From positions 99,498-163,497 of the forward strand of contig NZ_PNXY01000016.1 in the NCBI RefSeq assembly GCF_002879865.1: a stretch of 64,000 bases of DNA, given 5' to 3'. Positions within the stretch are counted from its first letter, which is position 1, and each line of letters opens with the position of its first letter. Under the pieces are notes generated by a model. It was not told where the DNA came from and searched no databases. It saw only the letters and a program-made list of their open reading frames with translations. Source of the DNA: Paraburkholderia rhynchosiae (lineage in GTDB: Bacteria > Pseudomonadota > Gammaproteobacteria > Burkholderiales > Burkholderiaceae). Shown one piece after another: positions 51,316-59,955 of the stretch. Made by a program: the position numbers and the translations under genes.

Positions 51316-52444
51316 GTGGAAAACGATAGCACACTGTACGCAAGGCTCGACGTCCACATGGATTTGATCACGGTTGCCTATGCGCTGGGCACAGGCGAGG
51401 TTGAACTGCTCAGCAAGATCGGCACGACGAAGGCAGATATTGATCGCCTATGTAAGCGCCTGCAATCGAAGGCGCGACACGTCCGCATCGTCTACGAGGC
51501 GGGCCCGTGCGGCTTTGGACTTTACCGTCAGCTCGTGCAGAAGGGATCCGACTGCATTGTGTGCGCGCCGTCACTGATTCCGAAAAAGCCGGGCGATGGG
51601 GTCAAGACTGACCGGCGTGATGCGATCAAGCTGGTGTGGTCGCTGCCCGCCGGCGACCTGTCAGCGGTGTACGTGCCAAGCGTGGAAGACGAAGCATTCC
51701 GCGATCTGGCTCGCACGTGGGTCAGCGCCAAGGACGATCTTAAGCGTGCCTGGCAACGGCTAAAGGCCCTTCTGCTCTTGCATGGCGTGCGCTATGCCGG
51801 CCGCGCCGACTGGGGACCTGCGCACCGGCGCTGGCTGAGCGCCTATGCTTTCGACAGCGTCTGGTAGCAACTGGCGTTCGAAGAGTACCGGCGCAAGATC
51901 GAGGCTCGCCTGGCGCAATGCGACCGGCTGGAGGCCGCGTTGCGCCAGGCCGTCGTCAACTGCCGATTCTACCCTGCCGTGTTGGGCCTGCAGACGATGC
52001 GCGGCATGCAGTTCACCACGGCAGCGGGCATGCTCGTGGAGCTCTGGGATCTGTCACGCTTCGCCCACCCGCGCCAGCTGATGGCCCGGCTGGGGGTGAC
52101 GCCGTCCGAACACTCATCGGGCGACAAGCGCCGTCAGGGCAGCATCACCAAGAACGGCAACAGCTATGCAAGAAAGTTGCTGGTGGAAGCGGGCTAGAGC
52201 TACCAGCACCCGGCCCGCGTGACTCCCGAAATCCAGCGTCGCCATGAAGGCATCGCCAAGCCCATCGTTGACCGCGCCTGCGACCCGCAGATGCGCCTGT
52301 TCCGGCGCTACCGGAAGCTTCTCGCACGGCAAGCGGAAGAATATTGCGGTGGTCGCGGTCGCTCGCGAACTCGCCGGTTTCATTTGGGCCAGCACCCAGC
52401 TCGCCATGTGGCTTGCCGTACGGCCCGAGATGCGCATGGCGTGA
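51316..52444 (+). pseudogene. IS110-family DEDD transposase, disrupted
   Basis: The frame begins at GTG 51316 with GGAGG upstream. Residues of the RuvC-like DEDD site are visible as LDVHMD (Asp), VYEAGPCGF (Glu) and TDRRDA (two Asp). The C-terminal domain with the catalytic serine region is seen as YPAVLGLQTMRGM, LGVTPSEHSSGDKRRQGSITKNGNSYARKLLVEAG. It is broken by in-frame TAG codons at 51865-51867 and 52195-52197 and by a frameshift near 52325 (KRKNIAVVAVARELAGFIWA continues in another frame). Three lesions argue that it has been inactive for some time. A suppressor or recoding explanation is unlikely given the frameshift. Confidence 0.82.
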
Positions 52445-52467
52445 CGCAAGGCTTGAGCAACATGTAG

Positions 52468-52888
52468 ACCAACCTCACCACCTGAGCAAGAGTTTCCTGA
52501 ATGCGGTGTAGCCCGGTACGCGAGCAACCTGCGAAACGGTTAGGCAACGGATTTGATTCGACTTGCGGCACACTGGATAGCAGCAGGCTCGCTGGGCGGA
52601 CTGTAATGCGGTAACGAATCCGCGGATATCATGATCCACCGTCGAGATTTACTGCTACGTCGCCCTCAGGAAATCCAGATGGCAGCTCAAACCAAAACCG
52701 ATCCCTTCTTGACAAGCGGAGTCATATCCAACCGACTTGGTCTTCACCAGGCTCAGATGTGAAGATGATGTCAAGCTCGCGACCCGTGAGCAGTTCAGCT
52801 TGGTCCATCGCAAGACCGGCCCAGAGACGCGTTATGCGGGATACCAAACATTCTCATAATCGGACACTCTTCCTTTATGGTGGATAAT
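52468..52888. other. Gap without an identifiable gene
   Basis: The first 170 bases are probably the right part of the insertion sequence. The rest has short frames only; DDVKLATREQFSLVHRKTGP (about 52768-52827) reads as coding-like but matches nothing I recognise and stops soon after. It may be debris of a gene lost with the element. Confidence 0.45.
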
Positions 52889-52900
52889 ATGGCATTCCAC
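52889..52900. promoter_or_regulatory. GntR-type operator ATGG-CATT-CCAC upstream of the gntR gene
   Basis: Matches the ATGG-N4-CCAT pattern of the two sites at 53877 and 53921 except for the last base. It is 54 bases before the regulator start, consistent with autoregulation. Confidence 0.5.
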
Positions 52901-52953
52901 GCTCCGATCACGCCATGGTGTGACCCGAGCTTTCTCTGTCCACTTTTTTACTT

Positions 52954-53640
52954 ATGTCAGATCTTAAAGTTGTCCGCGAAACCAAAACCCTTCGTGAACT
53001 AACGCTGGACAAGCTGCGCGACGCAATTGTGCAGGGGTATTTCCAGCCGGGCGCACGCCTCGTCGAACGCACGCTGTGCGACGAGTTGGGGGTGAGCCGC
53101 ACGATTGTGCGCGAAGTATTGCGGCACCTCGAGACCGAGGGGCTGGTGGATGTTATCGCGCGCCAAGGGCCGGTCGTCGCGCAACTGAATGCCGGCCAGG
53201 TTAGCGAAATATACGAACTGCGCGGGCTACTGGAGGCGAATGCCGCACGCGCGTGTGCCGAGCAGTCCACACCCGAACTCGTGAGGCGACTGCGGGAGAT
53301 CCGCAAACAGATCGAAGCAGCGTTCCAAGTCAAAGACTTGCCAGCGGTGCTCGCCTACACGGAACACTTCTACGAGGCGTTGTTCGAGGGCGCGCAACGG
53401 ACCGTCTCCCTGGCCGTGGTCAAGACGCTCAATGCGCGGATTAATCGATTACGCGCACTCACGATAGCCACGCCGGGACGCAGCCAGGAGTCGAATCGCG
53501 AGATGAACATGATGCTTGATGCCATCGAACGGCGCGACGGCGATGCCGCGTCTTCCGCCTCGATCGCGCATATCAGGCGCACGGCGGAGCTTGCGCTTGC
53601 GGCGCTTGCTCAACGAAGCGAAGGGGCGGCCGAAGCTTGA
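52954..53640 (+). CDS. GntR-family regulator, FadR/FCD subfamily, first of two
   Basis: A 228-residue regulator: GntR winged helix at about residues 11-75 (LRDAIVQGYFQPGARLVERTLCDELGVSRTIVREVLRHLETEGLV) and FCD ligand domain at 90-215 (EIYELRGLLEANAARACA; AYTEHFYEALFEGAQ, AHIRRTAELALA), with the His and Asp residues of the metal site in the usual helices. A close paralogue is encoded at 59956. Its best operators are the ATGG-N4-CCAT palindromes before its own gene and before the hydrolase at 53956. FCD regulators commonly bind carboxylic acids. No ribosome site is seen at this ATG. Confidence 0.88.
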   Translation: MSDLKVVRETKTLRELTLDKLRDAIVQGYFQPGARLVERTLCDELGVSRTIVREVLRHLETEGLVDVIARQGPVVAQLNAGQVSEIYELRGLLEANAARACAEQSTPELVRRLREIRKQIEAAFQVKDLPAVLAYTEHFYEALFEGAQRTVSLAVVKTLNARINRLRALTIATPGRSQESNREMNMMLDAIERRDGDAASSASIAHIRRTAELALAALAQRSEGAAEA

Positions 53641-53674
53641 CGCGAACGGCCTGACGATTCTCCACCGCTTGTCT

Positions 53675-53694
53675 GCGCCGCGGTTCCGCGGCGC
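53675..53694. other. GC-rich perfect hairpin after the gntR gene
   Basis: GCGCCGCGG-TT-CCGCGGCGC pairs perfectly over nine bases, 35 bases after the stop, without a following T-run. It may act as a terminator-like stem or an mRNA end, but Rho-independent activity is doubtful. The rest of 53641-53876 holds no gene. Confidence 0.35.
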
Positions 53695-53876
53695 GCTCCG
53701 CGCGCTCCTTCCGAGCGCCAGACCACTCCCACTCCACTCCCCATAACGCGCCGTTCCTCGCGGCGTTGTCTTCGCTCGACCCGGCCGCGAGGCGATCCTG
53801 GTTTTTTCAGCGCGAGCCTCCGACCGTCAACCGCGTGCCGCTGGCAACATCCATGCCGGCCAGTTCTCCGTTCGAA

Positions 53877-53894
53877 ATTATGGTATTCCATAAT
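53877..53894. promoter_or_regulatory. GntR-type operator ATTATGG-TATT-CCATAAT
   Basis: A palindrome with perfect seven-base arms and four-base spacer, about 60 bases before the hydrolase start. The core matches the other two sites. Confidence 0.65.
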
Positions 53895-53920
53895 ATTTTG
53901 ACGCGAAAAGTTTGCTGTAG

Positions 53921-53934
53921 TATGGCATACCATA
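53921..53934. promoter_or_regulatory. GntR-type operator TATGG-CATA-CCATA
   Basis: A perfect five-base-arm palindrome 44 bases after the first site (start to start, four helical turns). The two sites flank the probable -35/-10 region (TTTTGAC near 53896, TAGTAT near 53918), consistent with looping or occlusion by dimeric GntR. Confidence 0.65.
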
Positions 53935-53955
53935 ATCTTGTGGAGCATAAGCCGA

Positions 53956-54849
53956 ATGAATCCTGACCGGACGCCCAGGCTTGCCGCAGCGCGCGGCGAG
54001 ATTGCAGGGACGAGCTACAGCGTGCATGCGCCGAAGTCGGGCGAAGCGCCGGCAACAGTTGTCCTGATTCACGGCGTGGGGATGAATCAGAGCGTATGGT
54101 CGTCGCAGATCGAGCCGCTGACGGCGGCGAACTACGAAGTCGTGGTCTACGACATGCTCGGTCATGGCGCCAGTGCTCTGCCTCCGGCCGAGCCGACGCT
54201 CGATGATTACGCCGCCCAGCTCGAACGCCTGCTCGACGGCCTCGACATCGAGCAGGCGCACGTCGCCGGTCATTCGATGGGCGCACTCGTCGCACTCGAG
54301 TTCGCGCTGACTCGTGCGCCGCGTACGCTGAGCGTCGCTGCACTGAACGCGGTCTACGACCGCTCGCCTGCACAACGCGAAGCAGTAATGTCGCGCGCCG
54401 CGACGCTGGGCGATGCACCGCTAGATAGGGGCGGGAATGCTGGCGTCGATGCCACGCTCAAACGCTGGTTCGGCGATCCGGTGCCGGCGCATCTGACGCA
54501 GGCGGCGCAAGCGGTGCGGCACCTGCTGCTCTCGGTCGATCCGGTCGGCTATGCGCGGACTTACGGTCTCTTCGCCTGCTCGGACGACGTCCACGTCGGT
54601 CGATTGACGAGCCTCGCTGTGCCCGCCTTGTTCCTGACCGCCGAGCTAGATCTGAACTCGAGTCCGGACATGTCGTGGGCGATGGCAGAGGCCGCGCCGT
54701 TCGGTCGGGCCGAGGTGATTGCGGGTGCGCGTCATATGATGAACGTTAGCCATCCAGAAGAAGTCACCGCACGCCTGCTCGCTTTTTTCGCCGAAGCAGC
54801 GCAACGAAACGGGGCAAATGCAACGAACGTGGGGGACGACCATGTCTGA
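53956..54849 (+). CDS. Alpha/beta-fold hydrolase
   Basis: A 297-residue alpha/beta hydrolase. The nucleophile elbow is AGHSMGA (S107), the oxyanion region VVLIHGVGMNQSVW (about 34-47), and the acid/His residues are in AELDLNSSP and GARHMMNVSHPEE (His about 260). No signal peptide is present. The flavin reductase gene overlaps its stop by eight bases. An alpha/beta hydrolase encoded next to a flavin reductase resembles parts of the Rut pyrimidine system and nicotinate clusters (RutD, NicD), but no RutA-type oxygenase is present. It may hydrolyse a ring-fission amide or ester. Two GntR operators precede it. Confidence 0.85.
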   Translation: MNPDRTPRLAAARGEIAGTSYSVHAPKSGEAPATVVLIHGVGMNQSVWSSQIEPLTAANYEVVVYDMLGHGASALPPAEPTLDDYAAQLERLLDGLDIEQAHVAGHSMGALVALEFALTRAPRTLSVAALNAVYDRSPAQREAVMSRAATLGDAPLDRGGNAGVDATLKRWFGDPVPAHLTQAAQAVRHLLLSVDPVGYARTYGLFACSDDVHVGRLTSLAVPALFLTAELDLNSSPDMSWAMAEAAPFGRAEVIAGARHMMNVSHPEEVTARLLAFFAEAAQRNGANATNVGDDHV

Positions 54850-55798
54850 GCCGAGCGTCGAACAGACTTTCGACACCCTCGAATTTCGCCGCGCACTCGG
54901 CGCTTTCGCCACCGGCGTGACTGTTGTCACGACGATCCAGCCGGATGGATCCCCGCGCGGCTTCACGGCCAACTCGTTCGCCTCGGTTTCGCTCGATCCG
55001 CCGCTGATCCTCGTGTGCATTGCGAAGAGCGCGTCGAGCCATGTGGTCTTTGCCACCGCGAATCACTTCGCAGTCAGCGTGCTGGCGGGAGACCAGAAGG
55101 CCGTGTCGGGCGTCTTCGCGTCGAAGTCGGTCGACAAGTTCGCGCAGGTCTCATGGCGCGCCCGCGCAACGGGCGCGCCGGTCGTGGAGAACGCGGCGGC
55201 CACGTTCGATTGCAGGGCGCACGACGTCGTGGATGCCGGCGATCACATCATTCTGATCGGGCGCGTGGTGGACTTCGTGCATACGAATTCGTCACCGTTG
55301 GGTTACTGTCGCGGCGCGTACGTGAACTTCAGTCTCTCGCAGGACGCGCTCGCGGCAACCGGCGCGCGCGCCCAGGTGGGCGCAATTCTCGAACATCGCG
55401 ACGGCGTGGTGCTGCTTGAAACGAAAGACGGTTTGCAGTTGCCGACCGGCGTCAAGCTCGAGCCCGTAAGCGATGCGGGGAGCCTGCGCGGCGTGCTGGC
55501 GAAGCTCGGACTCATCGCGCATCTAGATTTCATTTTTGCCGTTTTCGAATCGGGTAGTGGTCCGTCGGCGAGCGTCCACGTCTATTACCGGGGACGCGTG
55601 AGCAGCAGCCTCGCCGCAATGATGGACACCGCGATCCACATCGTCCCGCTGCCACGGATTCCATGGAGCGAACTGCGCGACGACGCCGTGCGCTCGATGC
55701 TGCAGCGCTATGTGCGCGAGCGCAGCGAAGACGCCTTCGGCATCTACGTCGGCGACACAGAGGCAGGACAAGTCCAGACGCTCGCGACAGCACATTGA
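54842..55798 (+). CDS. Flavin reductase (HpaC/RutF-like) with an extra C-terminal domain
   Basis: A 318-residue protein. The first 165 residues are a flavin-reductase domain: FRRALGAFATGVTVVTT, GFTANSFASVSLDPPLILVCI (about 40-60), FAVSVLAGDQK, and the C-terminal GYCRGAYV. Typical members end here. The remaining 150 residues (from about ALAATGARAQVGAILEHRDGVVLLETKDG) carry a Nudix-like beta pattern but no Nudix catalytic box, followed by PWSELRDDAVRSML. Flavin reductases supply FMNH2/FADH2 to a two-component monooxygenase; no such partner is nearby. The start at 54842 overlaps the hydrolase gene. Confidence 0.85.
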   Translation: MSEPSVEQTFDTLEFRRALGAFATGVTVVTTIQPDGSPRGFTANSFASVSLDPPLILVCIAKSASSHVVFATANHFAVSVLAGDQKAVSGVFASKSVDKFAQVSWRARATGAPVVENAAATFDCRAHDVVDAGDHIILIGRVVDFVHTNSSPLGYCRGAYVNFSLSQDALAATGARAQVGAILEHRDGVVLLETKDGLQLPTGVKLEPVSDAGSLRGVLAKLGLIAHLDFIFAVFESGSGPSASVHVYYRGRVSSSLAAMMDTAIHIVPLPRIPWSELRDDAVRSMLQRYVRERSEDAFGIYVGDTEAGQVQTLATAH

Positions 55799-55922
55799 GA
55801 TGCCCGGTGTCGCACGGCTGCCGCCGTCATCCGGATACGCTTTGCGACGACCGGTTTGTCTTGGGTTAATCCACCAAAAAGATCCATCAATCTAGCATCG
55901 CAGTGGGGAGACAAAGGAAAAG

Positions 55923-56000
55923 ATGGAAAACAGCAACATGAAGCCAGCGCGTTCTTCGCCGTTGGCCGCAGAGAAGACCGATTCGACGACCACGCATTGA
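55923..56000 (+). CDS. Short ORF before the binding protein, possible leader
   Basis: Twenty-five codons beginning behind AAAGGAAAAG and ending 36 bases before the binding-protein start. The peptide (MENSNMKPARSSPLAAEKTD and five more residues) has no feature I recognise. A good ribosome site suggests it could be translated, for example as a leader peptide, but chance is equally possible. Confidence 0.25.
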   Translation: MENSNMKPARSSPLAAEKTDSTTTH

Positions 56001-56036
56001 ATTTAGCGCGACCAAACCGACTTGAAGGATACCGAT

Positions 56037-57068
56037 ATGACCCGCACCCGCAGTCTGATGATTTCTCCGCTGTTCGCGCTGTGCGCGGCAGCGTTCATGG
56101 CGACGCCGGCGCTTGCCGCAGATCCCATCGTGTTCACGAGTTGGGGCGGCACGACGCAATCGTCGCAGCAAAAGGACTGGGCGCAGCCTTTCACCCAGGG
56201 GAGCGGCATCACCGTGCTGATGGATGGTCCGACCGACTACGGCAAGCTCAAGGCGATGGTGGACAGCGGCAATGTTAGTTGGGACGTCGTCGACGTCGAG
56301 GGCGACTTTGCCTATGCCGCGCAAAAGGCAGGGCTGATCGAGCCTATCGACTACACCGTGGTCAAGAAGGGCGAGCTCGATCCACGCTTCTCGAGCGCCG
56401 ATGCGGTGGGCAGCTTCTATTACTCGTTCGTACTCGGCTATAACAAATCGAGCTTCAAGGGCGCGCAGCCGCAGGCGTGGGCCGATCTGTTCGACACGAA
56501 GAAATTTCCCGGCAAACGAACGTTCTACAAGTGGTCCGCACCTGGCGTGCTCGAAATTGCGCTGCTTGCCGACGGCGTGCAGCCGGACAAACTCTATCCC
56601 CTCGACCTCGATCGCGCATTCAAAAAGCTCGACTCGATCAAGAGCGACATCGTCTGGTGGAGCGGCGGCGCGCAGTCGCAGCAACTGCTCGCATCGGGAG
56701 AGGCGCCCGTCGGCATGTTCTGGAACGGCCGTCTGCATGCGCTCGAACAGACGGGCGTGCCGGTCGGCGTTTCGTGGAACCAGAACCTGACTGCCGCGGA
56801 CATGCTCGTGGTCCCGAAGGGCGCGAAGCACAAGGCCGAGGCGATGAAGTTCCTCGCCGTCGCGACGAGTCCGCAGGCGCAGGCAAAGTTCGCGCAGGAT
56901 ACGGGCTACGCGCCGATCAACGTGAAGTCGGCGGCGCTGATGCCCGCTGCAGTCGCGAAGACGATGCCGGACCAGTACAAGACCTCGCAGATCGACCTGG
57001 ACATGAAGTACTGGGCGGACAATCGCGACGCGATCGCGAAGCGCTGGTACGCGTGGCAATCGAAATAA
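56037..57068 (+). CDS. Periplasmic binding protein of a spermidine/putrescine-type ABC transporter
   Basis: A 343-residue exported protein: signal peptide to about residue 23 (MISPLFALCAAAFMATPALA), then ADPIVFTSWGG, TVLMDGPTDYGKLKAMVDSGNVSWDVVDVEGDFA and WADLFDTKKFPGKRTF, the segments of PotD-like (SBP_bac_6/8) proteins. The acidic and aromatic residues expected for polyamine binding cannot be assigned with certainty; this group includes binding proteins for many polyols, phosphonates and amines. GAAGGA precedes the ATG. It leads an operon of two permeases and an ATPase. Confidence 0.9.
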   Translation: MTRTRSLMISPLFALCAAAFMATPALAADPIVFTSWGGTTQSSQQKDWAQPFTQGSGITVLMDGPTDYGKLKAMVDSGNVSWDVVDVEGDFAYAAQKAGLIEPIDYTVVKKGELDPRFSSADAVGSFYYSFVLGYNKSSFKGAQPQAWADLFDTKKFPGKRTFYKWSAPGVLEIALLADGVQPDKLYPLDLDRAFKKLDSIKSDIVWWSGGAQSQQLLASGEAPVGMFWNGRLHALEQTGVPVGVSWNQNLTAADMLVVPKGAKHKAEAMKFLAVATSPQAQAKFAQDTGYAPINVKSAALMPAAVAKTMPDQYKTSQIDLDMKYWADNRDAIAKRWYAWQSK

Positions 57069-57148
57069 GCGTTAGCGAAAGAGGCGTGCCCCGAAGCGGC
57101 GGTCAGGCAGAAGGCGCGTAGCAGCAACTGGAGAATGCAGGAGATACC

Positions 57149-58033
57149 ATGCCCAATGTTCTGAGTACCGCGGCCCATCCGCCGGCGACACCCACACGTC
57201 GGCGTCGCGACTGGCGCAACATTCGCCTGTTGATACCGGGGCTCGTGCTCCTCGTGATCTTCTTCATGCTGCCGGTGCTTTCGCTCCTGCTGCGCAGCGT
57301 GCTGGAGCCCACACCGGGGCTGCACAACTACGAGCAGCTTCTCGGCTCTTCCACCTACCTGCGCGTGTTCGGCAACACGTTCCTGGTCGCGACCGTCGTG
57401 ACCGTGGTGACGGTGGCGATCGGTTTCCCGACCGCATGGCTGCTCGCCATTGCGCCGCGCAGGCTGAGTTCGCTGCTGTTTTCGATCATGCTGCTTTCGA
57501 TGTGGACCAACCTGCTGGCGCGCACGTTTGCCTGGATGGTTCTGCTTCAGTCGACGGGCCCGATCAACCGCATGTTAATGGCGATCGGCCTCATCCACGA
57601 GCCGCTGCCGCTCGTGAACAACCTGATCGGTGTGACGATCGGCATGACGTACATCATGCTGCCATTTCTCGTCATGCCACTGCACGCGACGCTGCGCAGC
57701 ATCGACCCCTCGACACTGCGCGCCGCGGCGGTCTGCGGCGCGAGTCGCTGGCAGGCCTTCTGGCGCGTTCTTGTGCCATTGGCGATGCCGGGCATCGCAT
57801 CGGGCGCATTGATGGTATTTGTCATGGCCCTCGGCTACTTCGTGACCCCAGCATTGCTCGGCGGCGCGCAATACATGATGCTCGCCGAACTGGTGGCCCA
57901 GCTGGTGCAGGAGTTGCTGAACTGGGGTCTCGCCGGTGCCGCCGCCTTCGTGCTGCTCGCCGTGACGCTCTCGCTCTACGCGCTTCAACTGCGGTTCACA
58001 GGCGGCGCGCGCGCCACTGTTGGAGGCCTTTGA
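57149..58033 (+). CDS. ABC transporter permease, PotB-like
   Basis: A 294-residue inner-membrane protein with six membrane helices; the EAA docking loop reads AAAVCGASRWQAFWRVLVPLAMPGIASGALMVFV (about 192-226). The N-terminal 30 residues are cytoplasmic and basic (PTRRRRDWRNIR). It forms a heterodimer with the 58035 product. The start at ATG 57149 is behind AGGAGA. Together with the ATPase and binding protein it makes a complete importer. Confidence 0.93.
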   Translation: MPNVLSTAAHPPATPTRRRRDWRNIRLLIPGLVLLVIFFMLPVLSLLLRSVLEPTPGLHNYEQLLGSSTYLRVFGNTFLVATVVTVVTVAIGFPTAWLLAIAPRRLSSLLFSIMLLSMWTNLLARTFAWMVLLQSTGPINRMLMAIGLIHEPLPLVNNLIGVTIGMTYIMLPFLVMPLHATLRSIDPSTLRAAAVCGASRWQAFWRVLVPLAMPGIASGALMVFVMALGYFVTPALLGGAQYMMLAELVAQLVQELLNWGLAGAAAFVLLAVTLSLYALQLRFTGGARATVGGL

Positions 58034-58034
58034 C

Positions 58035-58829
58035 ATGTTGCTCGATTTCGACCGTTTAGGTGCGTTGCGCTGGGCGCTGCTTGCAATCGGCGCTGCCGTT
58101 GCACTTTTCCTTCTGTTGCCCATTGTGTTCATCGTCGCCTTGTCGTTCGGCGATTCGCAGTGGCTGATCTTTCCGCCGCCGGGCTGGACGCTGGAGTGGT
58201 ACCGCCAGCTTTTCACCGACCCGGGATGGCTCGACTCGCTGCTCACGAGCGCCAAACTTGCGGTGATCGTGACAGTGCTGTCCGTGCTGATCGGCTTTCT
58301 TGCATCGCTTGCGCTCGTTCGCGGCAAGTTTCGCGGCCGCAACGCGGTGAAGGCGTTTTTTCTGACGCCGATGGTTCTGCCCGTGGTGGTGCTGGCTGTG
58401 GCGCTCTATGCGTTCTTTCTGCGCATAGGCCTGACCGGCACGATGACCGGCTTCGTGATCGGCCATCTGATCATCGCCTTGCCGTTTTCGATCATTTCAA
58501 TCAGCAACTCGCTGTCGAGCTTCGATACCGCACTGGAAGACGCAGCATTGATCTGCGGGGCATCGCCGCTCGAAGTGAAGCTGCGCGTGACATTGCCGGC
58601 GATCCGGCTCGGCCTGTTCGCCGCGGCGATCTTCGCGTTCCTTGCGTCGTGGGACGAGGTGGTGGTGTCGATCTTCATGTCGAGTCCGACCTTGCAGACG
58701 CTGCCCGTGCGCATCTGGGCGACGCTGCGGCAGGACCTGACTCCCGTCGTCGCGGCAGCATCCTCGCTGCTCGTCGGACTGACGACTGTTTTGATGTTGG
58801 CGGGCGCAGTGCTGCGCCGCGCCCGATAA
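58035..58829 (+). CDS. ABC transporter permease, PotC-like
   Basis: A 264-residue membrane protein with six helices and the EAA loop ALEDAALICGASPLEVKLRVTLPAIRLGLFAAAIFAFLASWDE (about 170-212); the PotC-type FAFLASWDEVVVSIF segment is typical. The ATG at 58035 immediately follows the stop of the previous gene (one base between). Its role is to form the second half of the membrane channel. Confidence 0.93.
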   Translation: MLLDFDRLGALRWALLAIGAAVALFLLLPIVFIVALSFGDSQWLIFPPPGWTLEWYRQLFTDPGWLDSLLTSAKLAVIVTVLSVLIGFLASLALVRGKFRGRNAVKAFFLTPMVLPVVVLAVALYAFFLRIGLTGTMTGFVIGHLIIALPFSIISISNSLSSFDTALEDAALICGASPLEVKLRVTLPAIRLGLFAAAIFAFLASWDEVVVSIFMSSPTLQTLPVRIWATLRQDLTPVVAAASSLLVGLTTVLMLAGAVLRRAR

Positions 58830-58854
58830 CGCCCGAACAATGAGGTGATTAGCC

Positions 58855-59943
58855 ATGACTTCCGCATTCCTGCAAATCCAGCGCCTGCGTAAGACCTACG
58901 ACGACGTCGTTGCCATCGACCAGGTTTCGCTCGATGTGCGCAAGGGCGAGTTCATGACCTTCCTCGGGCCGTCGGGCTCGGGCAAGAGCACGACGCTCTA
59001 TATCGTCGCGGGTTTTCAGGAGCCGACTGAGGGTCGCGTGCTGCTCGACGGCAAACCGCTGCTGTCGGTCGCGCCCAATAAACGCAACATTGGCATGGTG
59101 TTTCAGCGCTACACGCTGTTTCCGCATCTCACCGTCGGGCAAAACGTGGCTTTCCCCTTGCGGGTGCGCCGCCGCCCCGAGGCGGAGATCAAGAAGAAGG
59201 TCGAGCAGATGCTCGCGCTGCTTCATCTCGCGGAGTTCCGCGATCGCATGCCGGGTCAGCTCTCGGGCGGCCAGCAACAGCGAGTGGCGATTGCGCGCGC
59301 GCTGGCGTACGACCCGCCTGTGCTGCTGATGGACGAACCGTTGTCCGCGCTCGACAAGAAGCTTCGCGAGGAAATCCAGCTCGAATTGCGCCGCATCCAC
59401 CAGGAGACCGGCGTGACGATTCTCTACGTGACGCACGACCAGGAAGAGGCATTGCGTCTTTCGGATCGTATCGCTGTGTTCAACAAGGGCTGCATCGAAC
59501 AATGCGGAACCGGCGAAGAGCTCTATGAAAATCCGGCTTCGCGCTTCGTCGCCAACTTCATTGGCAATTCGAACTTCCTGCCTGTTCGCATCACCGCGCG
59601 CGACGCGGCGCAATCGAGCGCCGTCTTCCCGAGCGGCCATGCAATCGCGGCCACCGGCGATGCCACGCTTTCGGTGGGCGGCGACGGCACGCTAATGGTT
59701 CGCCCCGAGCAGATCCGCATTCGCGCTGCCGGGGCGGCCAAAAACACGGCGGGCTTGCCAGTTACCGTGCGAGACATCACCTATCTGGGCGACGCCATGC
59801 ACTACTCGGTGACGACGCCGTGGGCACAGGACATGTCAGTGCGGATGCCTGCGGGAGATCATCGGGACAGTGGGATCGTCATCGGCACGCAGGCCTGGAT
59901 CGACTGGGATGCGCGCGACACGAGGCTGTTCGCGCAGGCTTGA
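58855..59943 (+). CDS. ABC transporter ATPase, PotA-like
   Basis: A 362-residue ATPase with a C-terminal TOBE domain. Walker A GPSGSGKST (about 40-48), Q-loop VFQRYTLFPHLTVGQNV, signature LSGGQQQRVAIARAL (about 136-150), Walker B VLLMDEPLSALD and H-loop YVTHDQEEAL are complete. The TOBE part (about 275-350: LMVRPEQIRIRAAG) is of the polyamine/molybdate regulatory kind. It ends 12 bases before the second GntR gene, so regulator and transporter are co-transcribed. Confidence 0.94.
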   Translation: MTSAFLQIQRLRKTYDDVVAIDQVSLDVRKGEFMTFLGPSGSGKSTTLYIVAGFQEPTEGRVLLDGKPLLSVAPNKRNIGMVFQRYTLFPHLTVGQNVAFPLRVRRRPEAEIKKKVEQMLALLHLAEFRDRMPGQLSGGQQQRVAIARALAYDPPVLLMDEPLSALDKKLREEIQLELRRIHQETGVTILYVTHDQEEALRLSDRIAVFNKGCIEQCGTGEELYENPASRFVANFIGNSNFLPVRITARDAAQSSAVFPSGHAIAATGDATLSVGGDGTLMVRPEQIRIRAAGAAKNTAGLPVTVRDITYLGDAMHYSVTTPWAQDMSVRMPAGDHRDSGIVIGTQAWIDWDARDTRLFAQA

Positions 59944-59955
59944 TCGGATACAGCG

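Larger units (their letters stand above)
51195..52640 (+). mobile_element. IS110-family insertion sequence, inactive; ends approximate
   Basis: A single IS110-type transposase frame with the DEDD motif (below) and a 5' non-coding region of about 120 bases carrying a perfect stem-loop. Neither terminus can be fixed, since IS110 elements have no conserved inverted repeats at their ends. The left limit is set where LysR homology stops. The right limit is a guess; the transposase ends near 52444 and non-coding DNA follows. Confidence 0.55.

Noticed and set aside
53675..53694. Rho-independent terminator after the first GntR gene
   Set aside because: The stem is perfect, but there is no T-run and the following DNA is GC-rich, so it was only listed as a hairpin.
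55887..57059. A 390-codon open frame on the minus strand
   Set aside because: Antisense to the PotD-like binding protein with its clear signal peptide; composition is that of a shadow frame.
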